Shown: positions 7,023 to 15,012 of the stretch, piece by piece
Numbering within the stretch: position 1 is the first letter of the stretch
How the letters are laid out: each line of letters begins with the position of its first letter
DNA from: an uncultured Acetatifactor sp.
Lineage (GTDB): Bacteria > Bacillota > Clostridia > Lachnospirales > Lachnospiraceae
Length of the DNA stretch: 62,841 nucleotides
Assembly (NCBI RefSeq): GCF_910585425.1
Contig: NZ_CAJUCP010000027.1
Span: 1-62,841, forward strand
Reading direction: 5' to 3'
Position numbers and translations under genes: made by a program
The notes under the pieces: generated by a model
Database searches by the model: none
What the model saw: only the letters and a program-made list of their open reading frames with translations
What the model was told of the DNA's origin: nothing

Positions 7023-8690
7023 CTACAGATCGTCCCCGTCGAATACCTCCGCTATGGGCGCTCCCGCCGGAACCATGGGGAACACCTTGTCGTCCTCCGG
7101 GATGATGCACTCGATCAGCACCGGAGCCTTCAGTGCGATGGCTTTCTCTATGGCGGGCTCCACCTCTTCCTTCCTGGTCACCCGGATGGCCTCGCAGCCC
7201 AGCCCCTCCGCCACCTTGCAGAAGTCCACCTTGTCGCTCAGGACCGTCTGGGAATAGCGCTTGCCGTAGAACAGGGTCTGCCACTGCCGCACCATCCCCA
7301 GCACATGGTTGTTGATGACCACCTGGATAATGGGAATATGATATCGGCTGGCCGTGGCCAGTTCGTTCATGTTCATGCGGAAGCATCCGTCCCCCGCGAT
7401 ATTGATGCATAGCTTATCCGGCTGCCCAAGCTGGGCGCCGATGCAGGCCCCCAGGCCGTAGCCCATGGTGCCCAGGCCGCCGGAAGAAAGGAAGGTGCGG
7501 GGCTTCGTATAGCGGTAATACTGCGCCGCCCACATCTGATGCTGCCCTACGTCCGTGGTGATCAGGGCCTCCCCCTTGGTGACCCTGTCGATGGCCTCTA
7601 TCACATAGGGGCAGGATAACTGGGAATCGTCATATTTTAAGGGATATTTCGTTTTCAAATCAGCGATGGTCTTCATCCAGTCGCTGTGCTCCTGCTTCTC
7701 CAGGCGCCTGTTCAGCTCCTGGAGCACCAGCTTCAAATCGCCCACCAGGCTGGCGTCCGCGTGGATGTTCTTGTTGATCTCCGCCGCATCGATGTCCATA
7801 TGTATGATTCTGGCATTCTCCGCGAATTTCTTCGGATTGCCGATGACGCGGTCGGAGAACCTGGCCCCCAGGGCAATCAGCAGGTCGCACTGGCTGACGC
7901 CCAGGTTGGACGTCTTGGTGCCATGCATGCCGATCATGCCAGTGTATCTCTCGCTCCTGCCATCGAAAGCGCCTTTTCCCATCAGGGTATCGCATACGGG
8001 GGCGTCAATCAGCTCCGCAAAAGCCGCCACCTCCTCGCAGGCATCCGAAGCCACGGCGCCGCCGCCCAGATAGATATAGGGCTTTTTCGCGGCCCGGATG
8101 TATTCCGCCACCTGGTCGATCTCCTCCTCGGTGCAGCGGTATGTTCTGGGCTCCACTTCCACAGGCTTCGGGACATACTCACAGACAGCCGCGGTCACGT
8201 CCTTGGTGATGTCCACCAGCACGGGGCCGGGGCGGCCGCTCCTGGCGATGGTGAACGCCCGTCTGATGGTGTCCGCAAGCTCCTCCACATTCTTCACGAT
8301 ATAGCCATGCTTCGTGATGGGCATGGTGACACCTGCTATGTCCACCTCCTGGAAGCTGTCCTTCCCCAGCATGGGAAGGGTCACATTGGCCGTGATGGCC
8401 ACCACGGGCACGGAATCCATGTAGGCCGTGGCGATGCCCGTCACCAGGTTCGTGGCTCCCGGGCCGCTGGTGGCCAGGCACACGCCCACCTTGCCCGTGG
8501 CCCTGGCGTATCCGTCCGCCGCGTGGGCCGCTCCCTGCTCGTGGGACGTCAATATATGCCTGATTTCATCGCTGTGCTTGTAAAGAGTGTCATATATGTT
8601 CAGGATGGTGCCTCCGGGGTAGCCGAAGACAGTGTCCACGCCCTGCTCTTTCAGACATTCCACAACGATTTCCGATCCATTCAACTGCAT
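7023..8690 (-). CDS. ilvB: Acetolactate synthase, large (catalytic) subunit
   Basis: Condenses two pyruvates, or pyruvate with 2-oxobutyrate, in valine/leucine/isoleucine synthesis, using TPP, Mg and FAD. The 555-residue protein begins MQLNGSEIVVECL and has the TPP-activating Glu in SHEQGAAHAADGYARATG, a central FAD region, and the C-terminal TPP motif from GDGCF to INNHVLGMV. The start at 8690 follows GGAGG by 8 bases; a longer frame to 8753 is rejected. No small regulatory subunit (ilvN) gene is adjacent, so regulation by valine would need a subunit encoded elsewhere. Confidence 0.94.
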   Translation of the reverse strand: MQLNGSEIVVECLKEQGVDTVFGYPGGTILNIYDTLYKHSDEIRHILTSHEQGAAHAADGYARATGKVGVCLATSGPGATNLVTGIATAYMDSVPVVAITANVTLPMLGKDSFQEVDIAGVTMPITKHGYIVKNVEELADTIRRAFTIARSGRPGPVLVDITKDVTAAVCEYVPKPVEVEPRTYRCTEEEIDQVAEYIRAAKKPYIYLGGGAVASDACEEVAAFAELIDAPVCDTLMGKGAFDGRSERYTGMIGMHGTKTSNLGVSQCDLLIALGARFSDRVIGNPKKFAENARIIHMDIDAAEINKNIHADASLVGDLKLVLQELNRRLEKQEHSDWMKTIADLKTKYPLKYDDSQLSCPYVIEAIDRVTKGEALITTDVGQHQMWAAQYYRYTKPRTFLSSGGLGTMGYGLGACIGAQLGQPDKLCINIAGDGCFRMNMNELATASRYHIPIIQVVINNHVLGMVRQWQTLFYGKRYSQTVLSDKVDFCKVAEGLGCEAIRVTRKEEVEPAIEKAIALKAPVLIECIIPEDDKVFPMVPAGAPIAEVFDGDDL

Positions 8691-8787
8691 GATATAATCC
8701 TCCGTTCTATGCCGATCCGCATTCTCCCTCGCATTCGGGAAATCACCCGCCAACGTTTTCCCTGCCTCTCACCGAAACGCGTTCCCT

Positions 8788-9285
8788 TCATTCCCGCACA
8801 AGCCCGAACTCCCGGGCTATCCGCCGGGTCCTGTCCATGCGGAAATAATACTCCTCCATGGGATTGCGCAGCCAGTGCTGCATTACATCGGCATCCTTCA
8901 GTATTTCGTCGAATGCGGCGTCCGTCCGCTCCTTGTCGCTGTGCTTCCCGATTGCATGGCACACGAGGGCTATCTCCTCCGCCGTAAAACAGCCCGCATC
9001 CCTGAGGATCTTCTCCGCCTCCACACTGCTGCTTTCGGCATGATTCTCCCGTATACCATCCCTGTACGCCGCAAAATCATGGAGCATTCCCGCAATCTGC
9101 GCCAATTCCGCACATTCCCGGTCATGTCCCCGGCGCAGCGCAATCAGCGCTCCCGCCTGCCCCACGCCATACAGATGGACATACCCTGCCCGCCGTTCGT
9201 CCGGGTCAGTGAGATTGTTCAACATGCCGTCCACATACTGCCTTACTGTGTCAACCCTTGTGTACTGCCGTTCCAACCCTTTCAC
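8788..9285 (-). CDS. HD-domain hydrolase
   Basis: A 165-residue HD-superfamily phosphohydrolase. Metal-binding positions visible in order: His in HLYGV, HD in GMLHDF, His in HAESS, His in CHAIGKHSD, and Asp in DADVMQHWL. That is the full pattern of small HD enzymes; the substrate (often a nucleotide or other phosphate ester) cannot be read from sequence. Its GTG start overlaps the ilvD stop as GTGA, so it is probably translated by coupling from ilvD. Why an HD hydrolase sits between ilvD and ilvB is unknown. Confidence 0.82.
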   Translation of the reverse strand: MKGLERQYTRVDTVRQYVDGMLNNLTDPDERRAGYVHLYGVGQAGALIALRRGHDRECAELAQIAGMLHDFAAYRDGIRENHAESSSVEAEKILRDAGCFTAEEIALVCHAIGKHSDKERTDAAFDEILKDADVMQHWLRNPMEEYYFRMDRTRRIAREFGLVRE

Positions 9286-10952
9286 CTCTCCGCAATCTCC
9301 AGCACCGCGCCCCTGTTGCCGCTGGTGACCATCTCCCGATACCTGGTGAGATACCCGGTGGTGACTTTGGGCTCCCTGGGCTGCCAGTTTGCACGCCTTT
9401 GCGCCAATATTTCATCGGAAACCAGAACATCCAGCCTGTTCTCCGGAATATTGATGCTGATGATATCTCCCTCTTCCACAAGGGCGATAGGGCCGCCCAC
9501 TGCCGCTTCCGGGGAGACATGTCCGATGGAGGCCCCTCTGGACGCGCCGGAGAACCGTCCGTCCGTGATCAGAGCCACGCTGGAGCCCAATCCCATGCCC
9601 GCGATGGCGGAGGTGGGATTGAGCATCTCCCGCATGCCGGGGCCTCCCTTGGGGCCTTCATAGCGGATGACCACCACGTCCCCCGCCACGATTTTGCCGC
9701 CCTTGATGGCATCGATGGCATCCTCCTCGCAGTCGAACACCCTGGCAGGGCCCTGGTGCACCAGCATCTCGGGCACAACGGCGGAGCGCTTCACCACGCC
9801 GCTGTCCGGGGCCAGGTTGCCCTTCAGGATGGCGATGCCGCCGGTCTCGGAATAGGGTTTCTCCACCGGGCGGATGACCTCGGGATTCAGGTTCCTGCAG
9901 TCTTTGATGTTCTCTCCGATGGGTGTGCCGTTCACGGTCATGCAGTCGAGATTCAGCAGATTTTTCTTCGTCAGCTCGTTCATCACCGCATATACGCCGC
10001 CCGCCTCGTTCAGGTCTTCCATGTAGGTGGGGCCTGCCGGAGCCAGGTGGCACAGATTCGGCGTCTTTGCGGACAATTCGTTGGCGATGTCCAGATTCAG
10101 ATCCACACCGGCTTCCCTGGCGATGGCAGGGAGATGGAGCATGGAATTGGTGGAGCAGCCCAGAGCCATGTCCACGGTGAGGGCATTCATAAACGCTTTC
10201 TCGGTCATGATGTCACGGGGCTTGATATCCTTTTCCACCAGCTCCATGATCTTCATGCCCGCGTGCTTGGCCAGCCGGATGCGCTCGGAGTACACCGCCG
10301 GTATCGTGCCATTGCCCCGAAGTCCCATGCCGATGGCCTCCGTCAGGCAGTTCATGGAATTGGCCGTGTACATGCCGGAGCAGGAGCCGCAGGTAGGGCA
10401 TACCTTCTCCTCATATTCGCACAGCTCCTCCATGGACATGGTACCTGCCGCCACGCTGCCCACGGCCTCGAACATGGAGGACAGGCTCTTCTTCTGTCCG
10501 TGGATACGGCCCGCCATCATAGGGCCTCCCGACACGAAAATAGTGGGGATGTTCACCCTGGCCGCCGCCATCAGCAGTCCCGGCACGTTCTTGTCGCAGT
10601 TGGGGATGCACACCAGCCCGTCGAAGCCGTGAGCCAATGTCATGCACTCCGTGCTGTCCGCTATCAGATCCCTGGTCACCAGGGAATATTTCATGCCCAC
10701 ATGCCCCATGGCAATGCCGTCGCACACCGCGATGGCAGGGAACATGATGGGAGTGCCGCCCGCCATGGCCACGCCCATCTTCACGGCCTCCGCAATCTTG
10801 TCAAGGTTCATATGGCCGGGCACGATTTCATTGTAGGAACAGACGATTCCGATCAGCGGACGTCTCCTCTCCTCCTCCGTATACCCCAGCGCATTGAACA
10901 AGCTTCTGTGGGGCGCCTGTGCGGTGCCCGTCTTTACTGCGTCACTCCTCAT
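9282..10952 (-). CDS. ilvD: Dihydroxy-acid dehydratase
   Basis: Dehydrates 2,3-dihydroxy acids to 2-oxo acids in branched-chain amino acid synthesis; an Fe-S enzyme. The 556-residue protein has the cluster-binding Cys motifs NCDKN and CGSCSGMYTANSM, plus the C-terminal GRFSGASRG signature. The ATG at 10952 is preferred over a GTG three codons upstream because AAAGG then lies about 10 bases away. Same strand as ilvB and leuB, with GNAT and HD genes between. Confidence 0.95.
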   Translation of the reverse strand: MRSDAVKTGTAQAPHRSLFNALGYTEEERRRPLIGIVCSYNEIVPGHMNLDKIAEAVKMGVAMAGGTPIMFPAIAVCDGIAMGHVGMKYSLVTRDLIADSTECMTLAHGFDGLVCIPNCDKNVPGLLMAAARVNIPTIFVSGGPMMAGRIHGQKKSLSSMFEAVGSVAAGTMSMEELCEYEEKVCPTCGSCSGMYTANSMNCLTEAIGMGLRGNGTIPAVYSERIRLAKHAGMKIMELVEKDIKPRDIMTEKAFMNALTVDMALGCSTNSMLHLPAIAREAGVDLNLDIANELSAKTPNLCHLAPAGPTYMEDLNEAGGVYAVMNELTKKNLLNLDCMTVNGTPIGENIKDCRNLNPEVIRPVEKPYSETGGIAILKGNLAPDSGVVKRSAVVPEMLVHQGPARVFDCEEDAIDAIKGGKIVAGDVVVIRYEGPKGGPGMREMLNPTSAIAGMGLGSSVALITDGRFSGASRGASIGHVSPEAAVGGPIALVEEGDIISINIPENRLDVLVSDEILAQRRANWQPREPKVTTGYLTRYREMVTSGNRGAVLEIAER

Positions 10953-10976
10953 CTTTTTCACACCTTTCTGAAATTT

Positions 10977-11438
10977 TCACTCTGTCAAACGGAGTTTTAA
11001 GACAATCTCCTCGTCGTTCATCTCACCGTTTTCGCGAAATCCAAATTTGTGGTACAGGCCAAGCGCCTTCTCATTGCTTTCCTTGGTGGACAAAGTAATC
11101 TGGTCAGCCCCGTTTCTCCTGAAATAATCTATGATTTCCTTCAGCGCCGCACTGCCGTATCCCTTTCCCTGTAGAGAAGCATCGATCATAAAACGCCAGA
11201 GCCAGTACCTGTCGTCAGCATCCTCATTATTTTCATCAAAAGCGAACATGGCAAAACCCACTAAAACCTCATCTGCATAGATTGCAAACGGCCTTGCAAT
11301 CTCCGCGTATTCTTCCTTCTGCGCCTCCCCGAGGGAGTCCTCATTGGAAGCGATGTAGGCCTTCTGCTCCGGCGTTGTTCGCAGGGCAATGCAGTGCACC
11401 CGGTTGCCGTCATGGATTTCCCTTAACTCTATTCTCAT
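10977..11438 (-). CDS. GNAT-family N-acetyltransferase
   Basis: A 153-residue GNAT protein. The acetyl-CoA pyrophosphate-binding motif is QGKGYGSAAL, preceded by the beta-4 strand WLWRFMID and followed by NEKALGLYHKFGF. The FAMFAFDENNED...YWLWRFMID arrangement resembles SpeG/diamine-type acetyltransferases, but the substrate cannot be fixed. GGGAGGAG precedes the ATG. It lies 24 bp upstream of ilvD and may be in the same transcript. Confidence 0.85.
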   Translation of the reverse strand: MRIELREIHDGNRVHCIALRTTPEQKAYIASNEDSLGEAQKEEYAEIARPFAIYADEVLVGFAMFAFDENNEDADDRYWLWRFMIDASLQGKGYGSAALKEIIDYFRRNGADQITLSTKESNEKALGLYHKFGFRENGEMNDEEIVLKLRLTE

Positions 11439-11520
11439 ACAGCATCTCCTCCCTGAACAGCCTGCCGTTAAAGCTGTATCCGTCAGACAGGGGTACAGGC
11501 CTTGCAGTCAAATGTCAGCG

Positions 11521-12606
11521 CTACCGGATCCGCTCCGCCAGCAGGTCTCCCATTCTGGTGCAGCCCACCTTCTCGCAGCCCTGGGAATAGATGTCGCCCG
11601 TGCGGTATCCGTCCTTCAGCACCTGCTTCACGGCCTTCTCTATTGTCTCCGCCTCCTTGTCCAGGTCGAAGCTGTAGCGCAACATCATGGCGGCGCTGAG
11701 CACTGTGGCGATGGGATTCGCAATGTCCTGTCCCGCGATGTCCGGCGCGGAACCGTGGCTGGGCTCGTAGAGGCCGAACTTGCTGTCGTTCAGGCTGGCG
11801 CTGGCCAGCATCCCGATGGAGCCTGTGACCATGCTGGCCTCGTCGGAGAGGATGTCGCCGAACATGTTTTCGGTGAGGATGACATCGAACTGTGCCGGAT
11901 CCTTCACCAACTGCATGGCACAGTTGTCCACCAGCATATGCTCTAGCGCCACATCCGGGTAATCCGCGGCCACTTCCTCCACCACTTTCCTCCACAGCCT
12001 GGAGGAGTCCAGCACATTGGCCTTGTCCACGCTGGTGACCTTCTTCCGGCGCTTCCTGGCAATGTCGAAGCCCTTGATGGCGATGCGGCGGATTTCGTTC
12101 TCGTCATAGGTCAGGGTGTCGATGGCTTTGCGGACACCGTTCTCGCAGACGGTTTTTCGTTCACCAAAATACAATCCGCCGGTCAACTCCCGCATGATCA
12201 GCATGTCAAACCCTGCTTTGCTGATTTCCTCTTTCAGGGGGCAGGCCGCCGCCAACTCATCGTAGAGCACCGCAGGCCGCAGGTTCGCGAACAGGTTCAG
12301 GGCCTTGCGGATGGCCAGAAGCCCCGCCTCCGGGCGCAGGTTGGGGGGCAGCTTGTACCAGGGGGATTTCGTAGTGTCGCCGCCGATGGAGCCCATCAGC
12401 ACAGCGTCCGCCGCCTTTGCCTTGGCAATGGCCTCCTCTGTCAGGGGAACCCCATGCACGTCGATGGACGCGCCTCCCATGAGGATGTCCTCGAATACCA
12501 TTTTATGGCCGTATACAACGGCTATCTTCTCCAGAACCTTTTTTGCCTCCCGGACGATTTCCGGCCCGATGCCGTCGCCGGGAATACATGTGATATGTAG
12601 TTCCAT
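11521..12606 (-). CDS. leuB: 3-isopropylmalate dehydrogenase
   Basis: Oxidatively decarboxylates 3-isopropylmalate in leucine synthesis, NAD-dependent. The 361-residue protein opens with ITCIPGDGIGPEI and contains RELTGGLYFG, the substrate Arg region, and SHGSAPDIAGQDIANP, the NAD/metal site of the family. The start at 12606 has AAGGGAG six bases upstream; the ATG two codons earlier sits directly on that site. No leuA, leuC or leuD is seen in this window. Confidence 0.95.
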   Translation of the reverse strand: MELHITCIPGDGIGPEIVREAKKVLEKIAVVYGHKMVFEDILMGGASIDVHGVPLTEEAIAKAKAADAVLMGSIGGDTTKSPWYKLPPNLRPEAGLLAIRKALNLFANLRPAVLYDELAAACPLKEEISKAGFDMLIMRELTGGLYFGERKTVCENGVRKAIDTLTYDENEIRRIAIKGFDIARKRRKKVTSVDKANVLDSSRLWRKVVEEVAADYPDVALEHMLVDNCAMQLVKDPAQFDVILTENMFGDILSDEASMVTGSIGMLASASLNDSKFGLYEPSHGSAPDIAGQDIANPIATVLSAAMMLRYSFDLDKEAETIEKAVKQVLKDGYRTGDIYSQGCEKVGCTRMGDLLAERIR

Positions 12607-12719
12607 ATTCATCTCCCTTTCCTGATATGCGGGTCGCTCCGCTGGATATTTTCTAACTATAATAACTGATTCACGCATAAATATCAATAAAATGTTATAA
12701 AGAATCAATCTCTGGCCTC

Positions 12720-13727
12720 TCAGCCGTTCAATATACCATACTCCCTGTAAAGCTTATATCTGGCCGCCTCGTCCACTGCGGCAAGGCGCGCGTCCTCCGT
12801 CCTTCCCTCCGATAGCAGCCTGCCCACCAGCTGTCCGAGGATTTCTTCCCCTTGCCTTCTGCCTTGCCTTCTGCCCTGCTGTCTGCCTTGTTTTACACCC
12901 TTACGCACCCCCTGCTTCTCCGCTTCCTCCACAATCTCTCTCAGCGCTTTGCACATATCTGCTTCCTCCTCTCCGTCCTTATTTACCCTGAACTGCATAT
13001 GTTCCTTCAATCCCTTTATGTTCGTGCATACATCGATGACATCAAACGCGCTCTTCGGTATCCTGCTGAAATACTCCCTGTTCTCCCATATATATCTCTC
13101 GTACCTCTTCCTGGATTCGCTGCATTTCATGATGCCCAGGACATATTTCAGATCCGAATCCATCTTCTGCAACGCCTCATCCGGAATATGCCTCATGTGG
13201 ATCAGATGCACGCGATAATCCGCAAACAACTCCCTCAACCGCTCCGGCAGCAGACTCATGTCCACCATATCCGCCAGTGACAAGGGCTGCTTCCATCGCT
13301 TCCGTCCCCAATACAGCGTAAGGTTCAGGATCGGTTCAAGCCTGTCGCGCTTCCGGTATGCATACATAAAGTCGTCATCCTCCGTATATACCGAATTTTC
13401 CGCCCGATTCCTTTCCTGTATCCGCTCAATCCCGGCCCCATACTCCAGACTGTCCATCTCCATGAGCCTCCATGGAAAAATCAGGTTGACTGCATCCTGA
13501 TTCTCCAGCCCCAGCCAGAAGCTATATCCTCCAGCCTTTATCCGTCTGATGACATCTCTCTGCCGAAAAGACAGCTTCCCCTTTGAGTTCCTGACGGCAT
13601 AGAATCCATCGGCCGGCTCAAAGCTCCAGTCCTCTGGCAGCTTTTCTCCCAAATAATACTCCAGCACCGACCGTATCCGGTTCGGCTTTTTCATGTACAC
13701 GTTCAAAGCATTGTTCGGTTCCCCCAT
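12720..13727 (-). CDS. Rpn-family (PD-(D/E)XK) nuclease/transposase-like protein
   Basis: A 335-residue member of the Rpn/PDDEXK transposase-like group common in gut Clostridia. The likely active-site strand is FWLGLENQDAVN (residues about 70-81), matching the E-x-Q form of the fold; the middle part is conserved helical sequence. Near the C-terminus a four-residue Q-G repeat (KQGRQQGRRQGRRQG) forms a basic spacer followed by a degenerate helix. The GGAAAGGCGGG before the ATG at 13727 selects this start. It has its own promoter and an adjacent palindrome about 200 bp upstream. Related proteins promote recombination; function here is inferred. Confidence 0.75.
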   Translation of the reverse strand: MGEPNNALNVYMKKPNRIRSVLEYYLGEKLPEDWSFEPADGFYAVRNSKGKLSFRQRDVIRRIKAGGYSFWLGLENQDAVNLIFPWRLMEMDSLEYGAGIERIQERNRAENSVYTEDDDFMYAYRKRDRLEPILNLTLYWGRKRWKQPLSLADMVDMSLLPERLRELFADYRVHLIHMRHIPDEALQKMDSDLKYVLGIMKCSESRKRYERYIWENREYFSRIPKSAFDVIDVCTNIKGLKEHMQFRVNKDGEEEADMCKALREIVEEAEKQGVRKGVKQGRQQGRRQGRRQGEEILGQLVGRLLSEGRTEDARLAAVDEAARYKLYREYGILNG

Positions 13728-13903
13728 CGTCCCGCCTTTCCGCAGGGACAGGAATCCGGCCCGTACAGAACGCGCGCGTTGCTCCTCCCTGCATATTATC
13801 CTGGTTGGTGTCAAGCAGGGAAGTTCTGAGATAATAGAATGTCAGACATCAAGTTCTGCCGGCATAGTCTGCCGCAGATTAGAATCTCCTGCTTATCGAA
13901 TGA

Positions 13904-13918
13904 AAGCTATCATAGCTT
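13904..13918. promoter_or_regulatory. Palindrome near the Rpn gene transcription start
   Basis: AAGCTATcATAGCTT is a perfect 7+1+7 palindrome about 10 bp downstream of the -10 element. The position suits a repressor operator, but no regulator is identified. Confidence 0.4.
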
Positions 13919-13927
13919 CTGAACAAT

Positions 13928-13956
13928 ACTATAACACATTTGCAGGCCCGATACAA
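13928..13956 (-). promoter_or_regulatory. Promoter of the Rpn-family gene
   Basis: On the minus strand TTGTAT and TATAGT are spaced by 17 bp. It would give a leader of about 190 nt before the start codon. Confidence 0.5.
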
Positions 13957-14032
13957 TTGCCAATTATCATTTTTTCCTATTTTCCGTTTTCCATCCTCTC
14001 TTTCGTTGGCGTCATTCAGCAACGCCAGGCAG

Positions 14033-14070
14033 CAAAAACACCTGACAGGCCGCAACGCTCTGTCAGGTGC
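14033..14070 (-). terminator. Rho-independent terminator after the Wzz-like gene
   Basis: On the minus strand CACCTGACA and TGTCAGGTG form a 9-bp stem followed by TTTTTGCT, 42 bp past the stop. Confidence 0.85.
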
Positions 14071-14111
14071 AATCATCTGCTATACATTATTTCTGTGTTT
14101 CTATCCCAAGC

Positions 14112-14987
14112 CTACGTCAGCACATAGCCTATCACATTCTTCTCCAGCGCGGAAATGCTTTCATACTCCTTCTGGACCTTGGTCCGAAGGGATCCGTCCT
14201 GTTCCTCCACCAGAATCACGGCATCGCATTCCGCCAGCATCTCCAGTGTGCTGGCATTGGCATTCATGCTGGCGCCTGTCATCAGCATAACGCTCTCCGG
14301 CAGTTGGGGCACGATTCTCTCCGTGAATTCCTCCAGCCTCCCGATGTCCACGGTGCCCGTCACCAGGAAAGTCCCTCCGTCCTTCGCCAGATTCGTTATG
14401 TTCGTGGCCACGATTCTGTAGGCTTCCTCCTCCGAAATCCGTTCCGTTCCGCTAAGCTTCGTCAAAAGCCCGTCCACGCCTGAGAAAAGCTTCTTCTTCC
14501 TTTTCTTCGGAATGGCCCCCAGCATATAATAGCCATACCTTTCCTTCAGTTCCCTCTCGCCGCGTATCATGTCGCTGAACACATAGCCCAGGCAATAACA
14601 GAACACCAGGACGAACATCCCTCCCACAAAGCCGATGACGGCATACTTCGGGATGCTGAGCTCCTTCACCTCGCCCAGTTCCTTCTCTATCTCCTCAATC
14701 GCCTTCTGCACCTGGTCCGCTGTCCGGCCTTCGGAATCCGTAGGTGCCGGCGCATCCGGCTGTGCCTGTTCCTTCAGCTCCGCCAATATATCCTTCTGCG
14801 CCTGCAGCCTTCCCTCTACCTCCGTACGCTCCTTCGGATAGACATTCTGGTCGTATATGGCGGCATAGCCGCCTGCCAAAGCACAAACCAGCACCGCAAT
14901 CAGCAAAACGGAACGCCACCTGTACAAAATGTGCAGCATCAAATCCTTCAGGTCAATCTCTTCTTCATATCTCTGACTATTATCCAT
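14112..14987 (-). CDS. Wzz-like chain-length protein with degenerate kinase-like domain
   Basis: A 291-residue two-helix membrane protein (about 26-47 and 117-143) with a short coiled periplasmic loop of some 65 residues, as in polysaccharide co-polymerases. The cytoplasmic half resembles the BY-kinase partner (TFLVTGTVDIGR; EMLAECDAVILVEEQDGS) but has no Walker A (GxxGxGKT/S) or tyrosine tail, so it should not phosphorylate. The start at 14987 fits AAGGA. It ends 25 bp downstream of the sugar transferase gene, with a terminator after it, so it is the last gene of an exopolysaccharide unit. Confidence 0.8.
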   Translation of the reverse strand: MDNSQRYEEEIDLKDLMLHILYRWRSVLLIAVLVCALAGGYAAIYDQNVYPKERTEVEGRLQAQKDILAELKEQAQPDAPAPTDSEGRTADQVQKAIEEIEKELGEVKELSIPKYAVIGFVGGMFVLVFCYCLGYVFSDMIRGERELKERYGYYMLGAIPKKRKKKLFSGVDGLLTKLSGTERISEEEAYRIVATNITNLAKDGGTFLVTGTVDIGRLEEFTERIVPQLPESVMLMTGASMNANASTLEMLAECDAVILVEEQDGSLRTKVQKEYESISALEKNVIGYVLT

Positions 14988-15012
14988 AGCAACCATCCTT
15001 TATGAAATATTT

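Noticed and set aside
8691..8787. T-box riboswitch or attenuator before ilvB
   Set aside because: No GGGTGGNACCGCG-type motif or stem-loop/T-tract is visible in this short gap.
9258..11000. 580-residue plus-strand open frame antisense to ilvD
   Set aside because: It is a GC-rich shadow of ilvD: the minus-strand frame shows full family motifs, and this frame has biased His/Gly/Arg composition and no ribosome site.
12607..12708. N-terminal extension of leuB
   Set aside because: The added residues are not LeuB-like and the ribosome site fits the start at 12606.
12850..12900. CRISPR-like short repeats
   Set aside because: These are the codons for the Q-G repeat in the Rpn-type protein, with no spacers.
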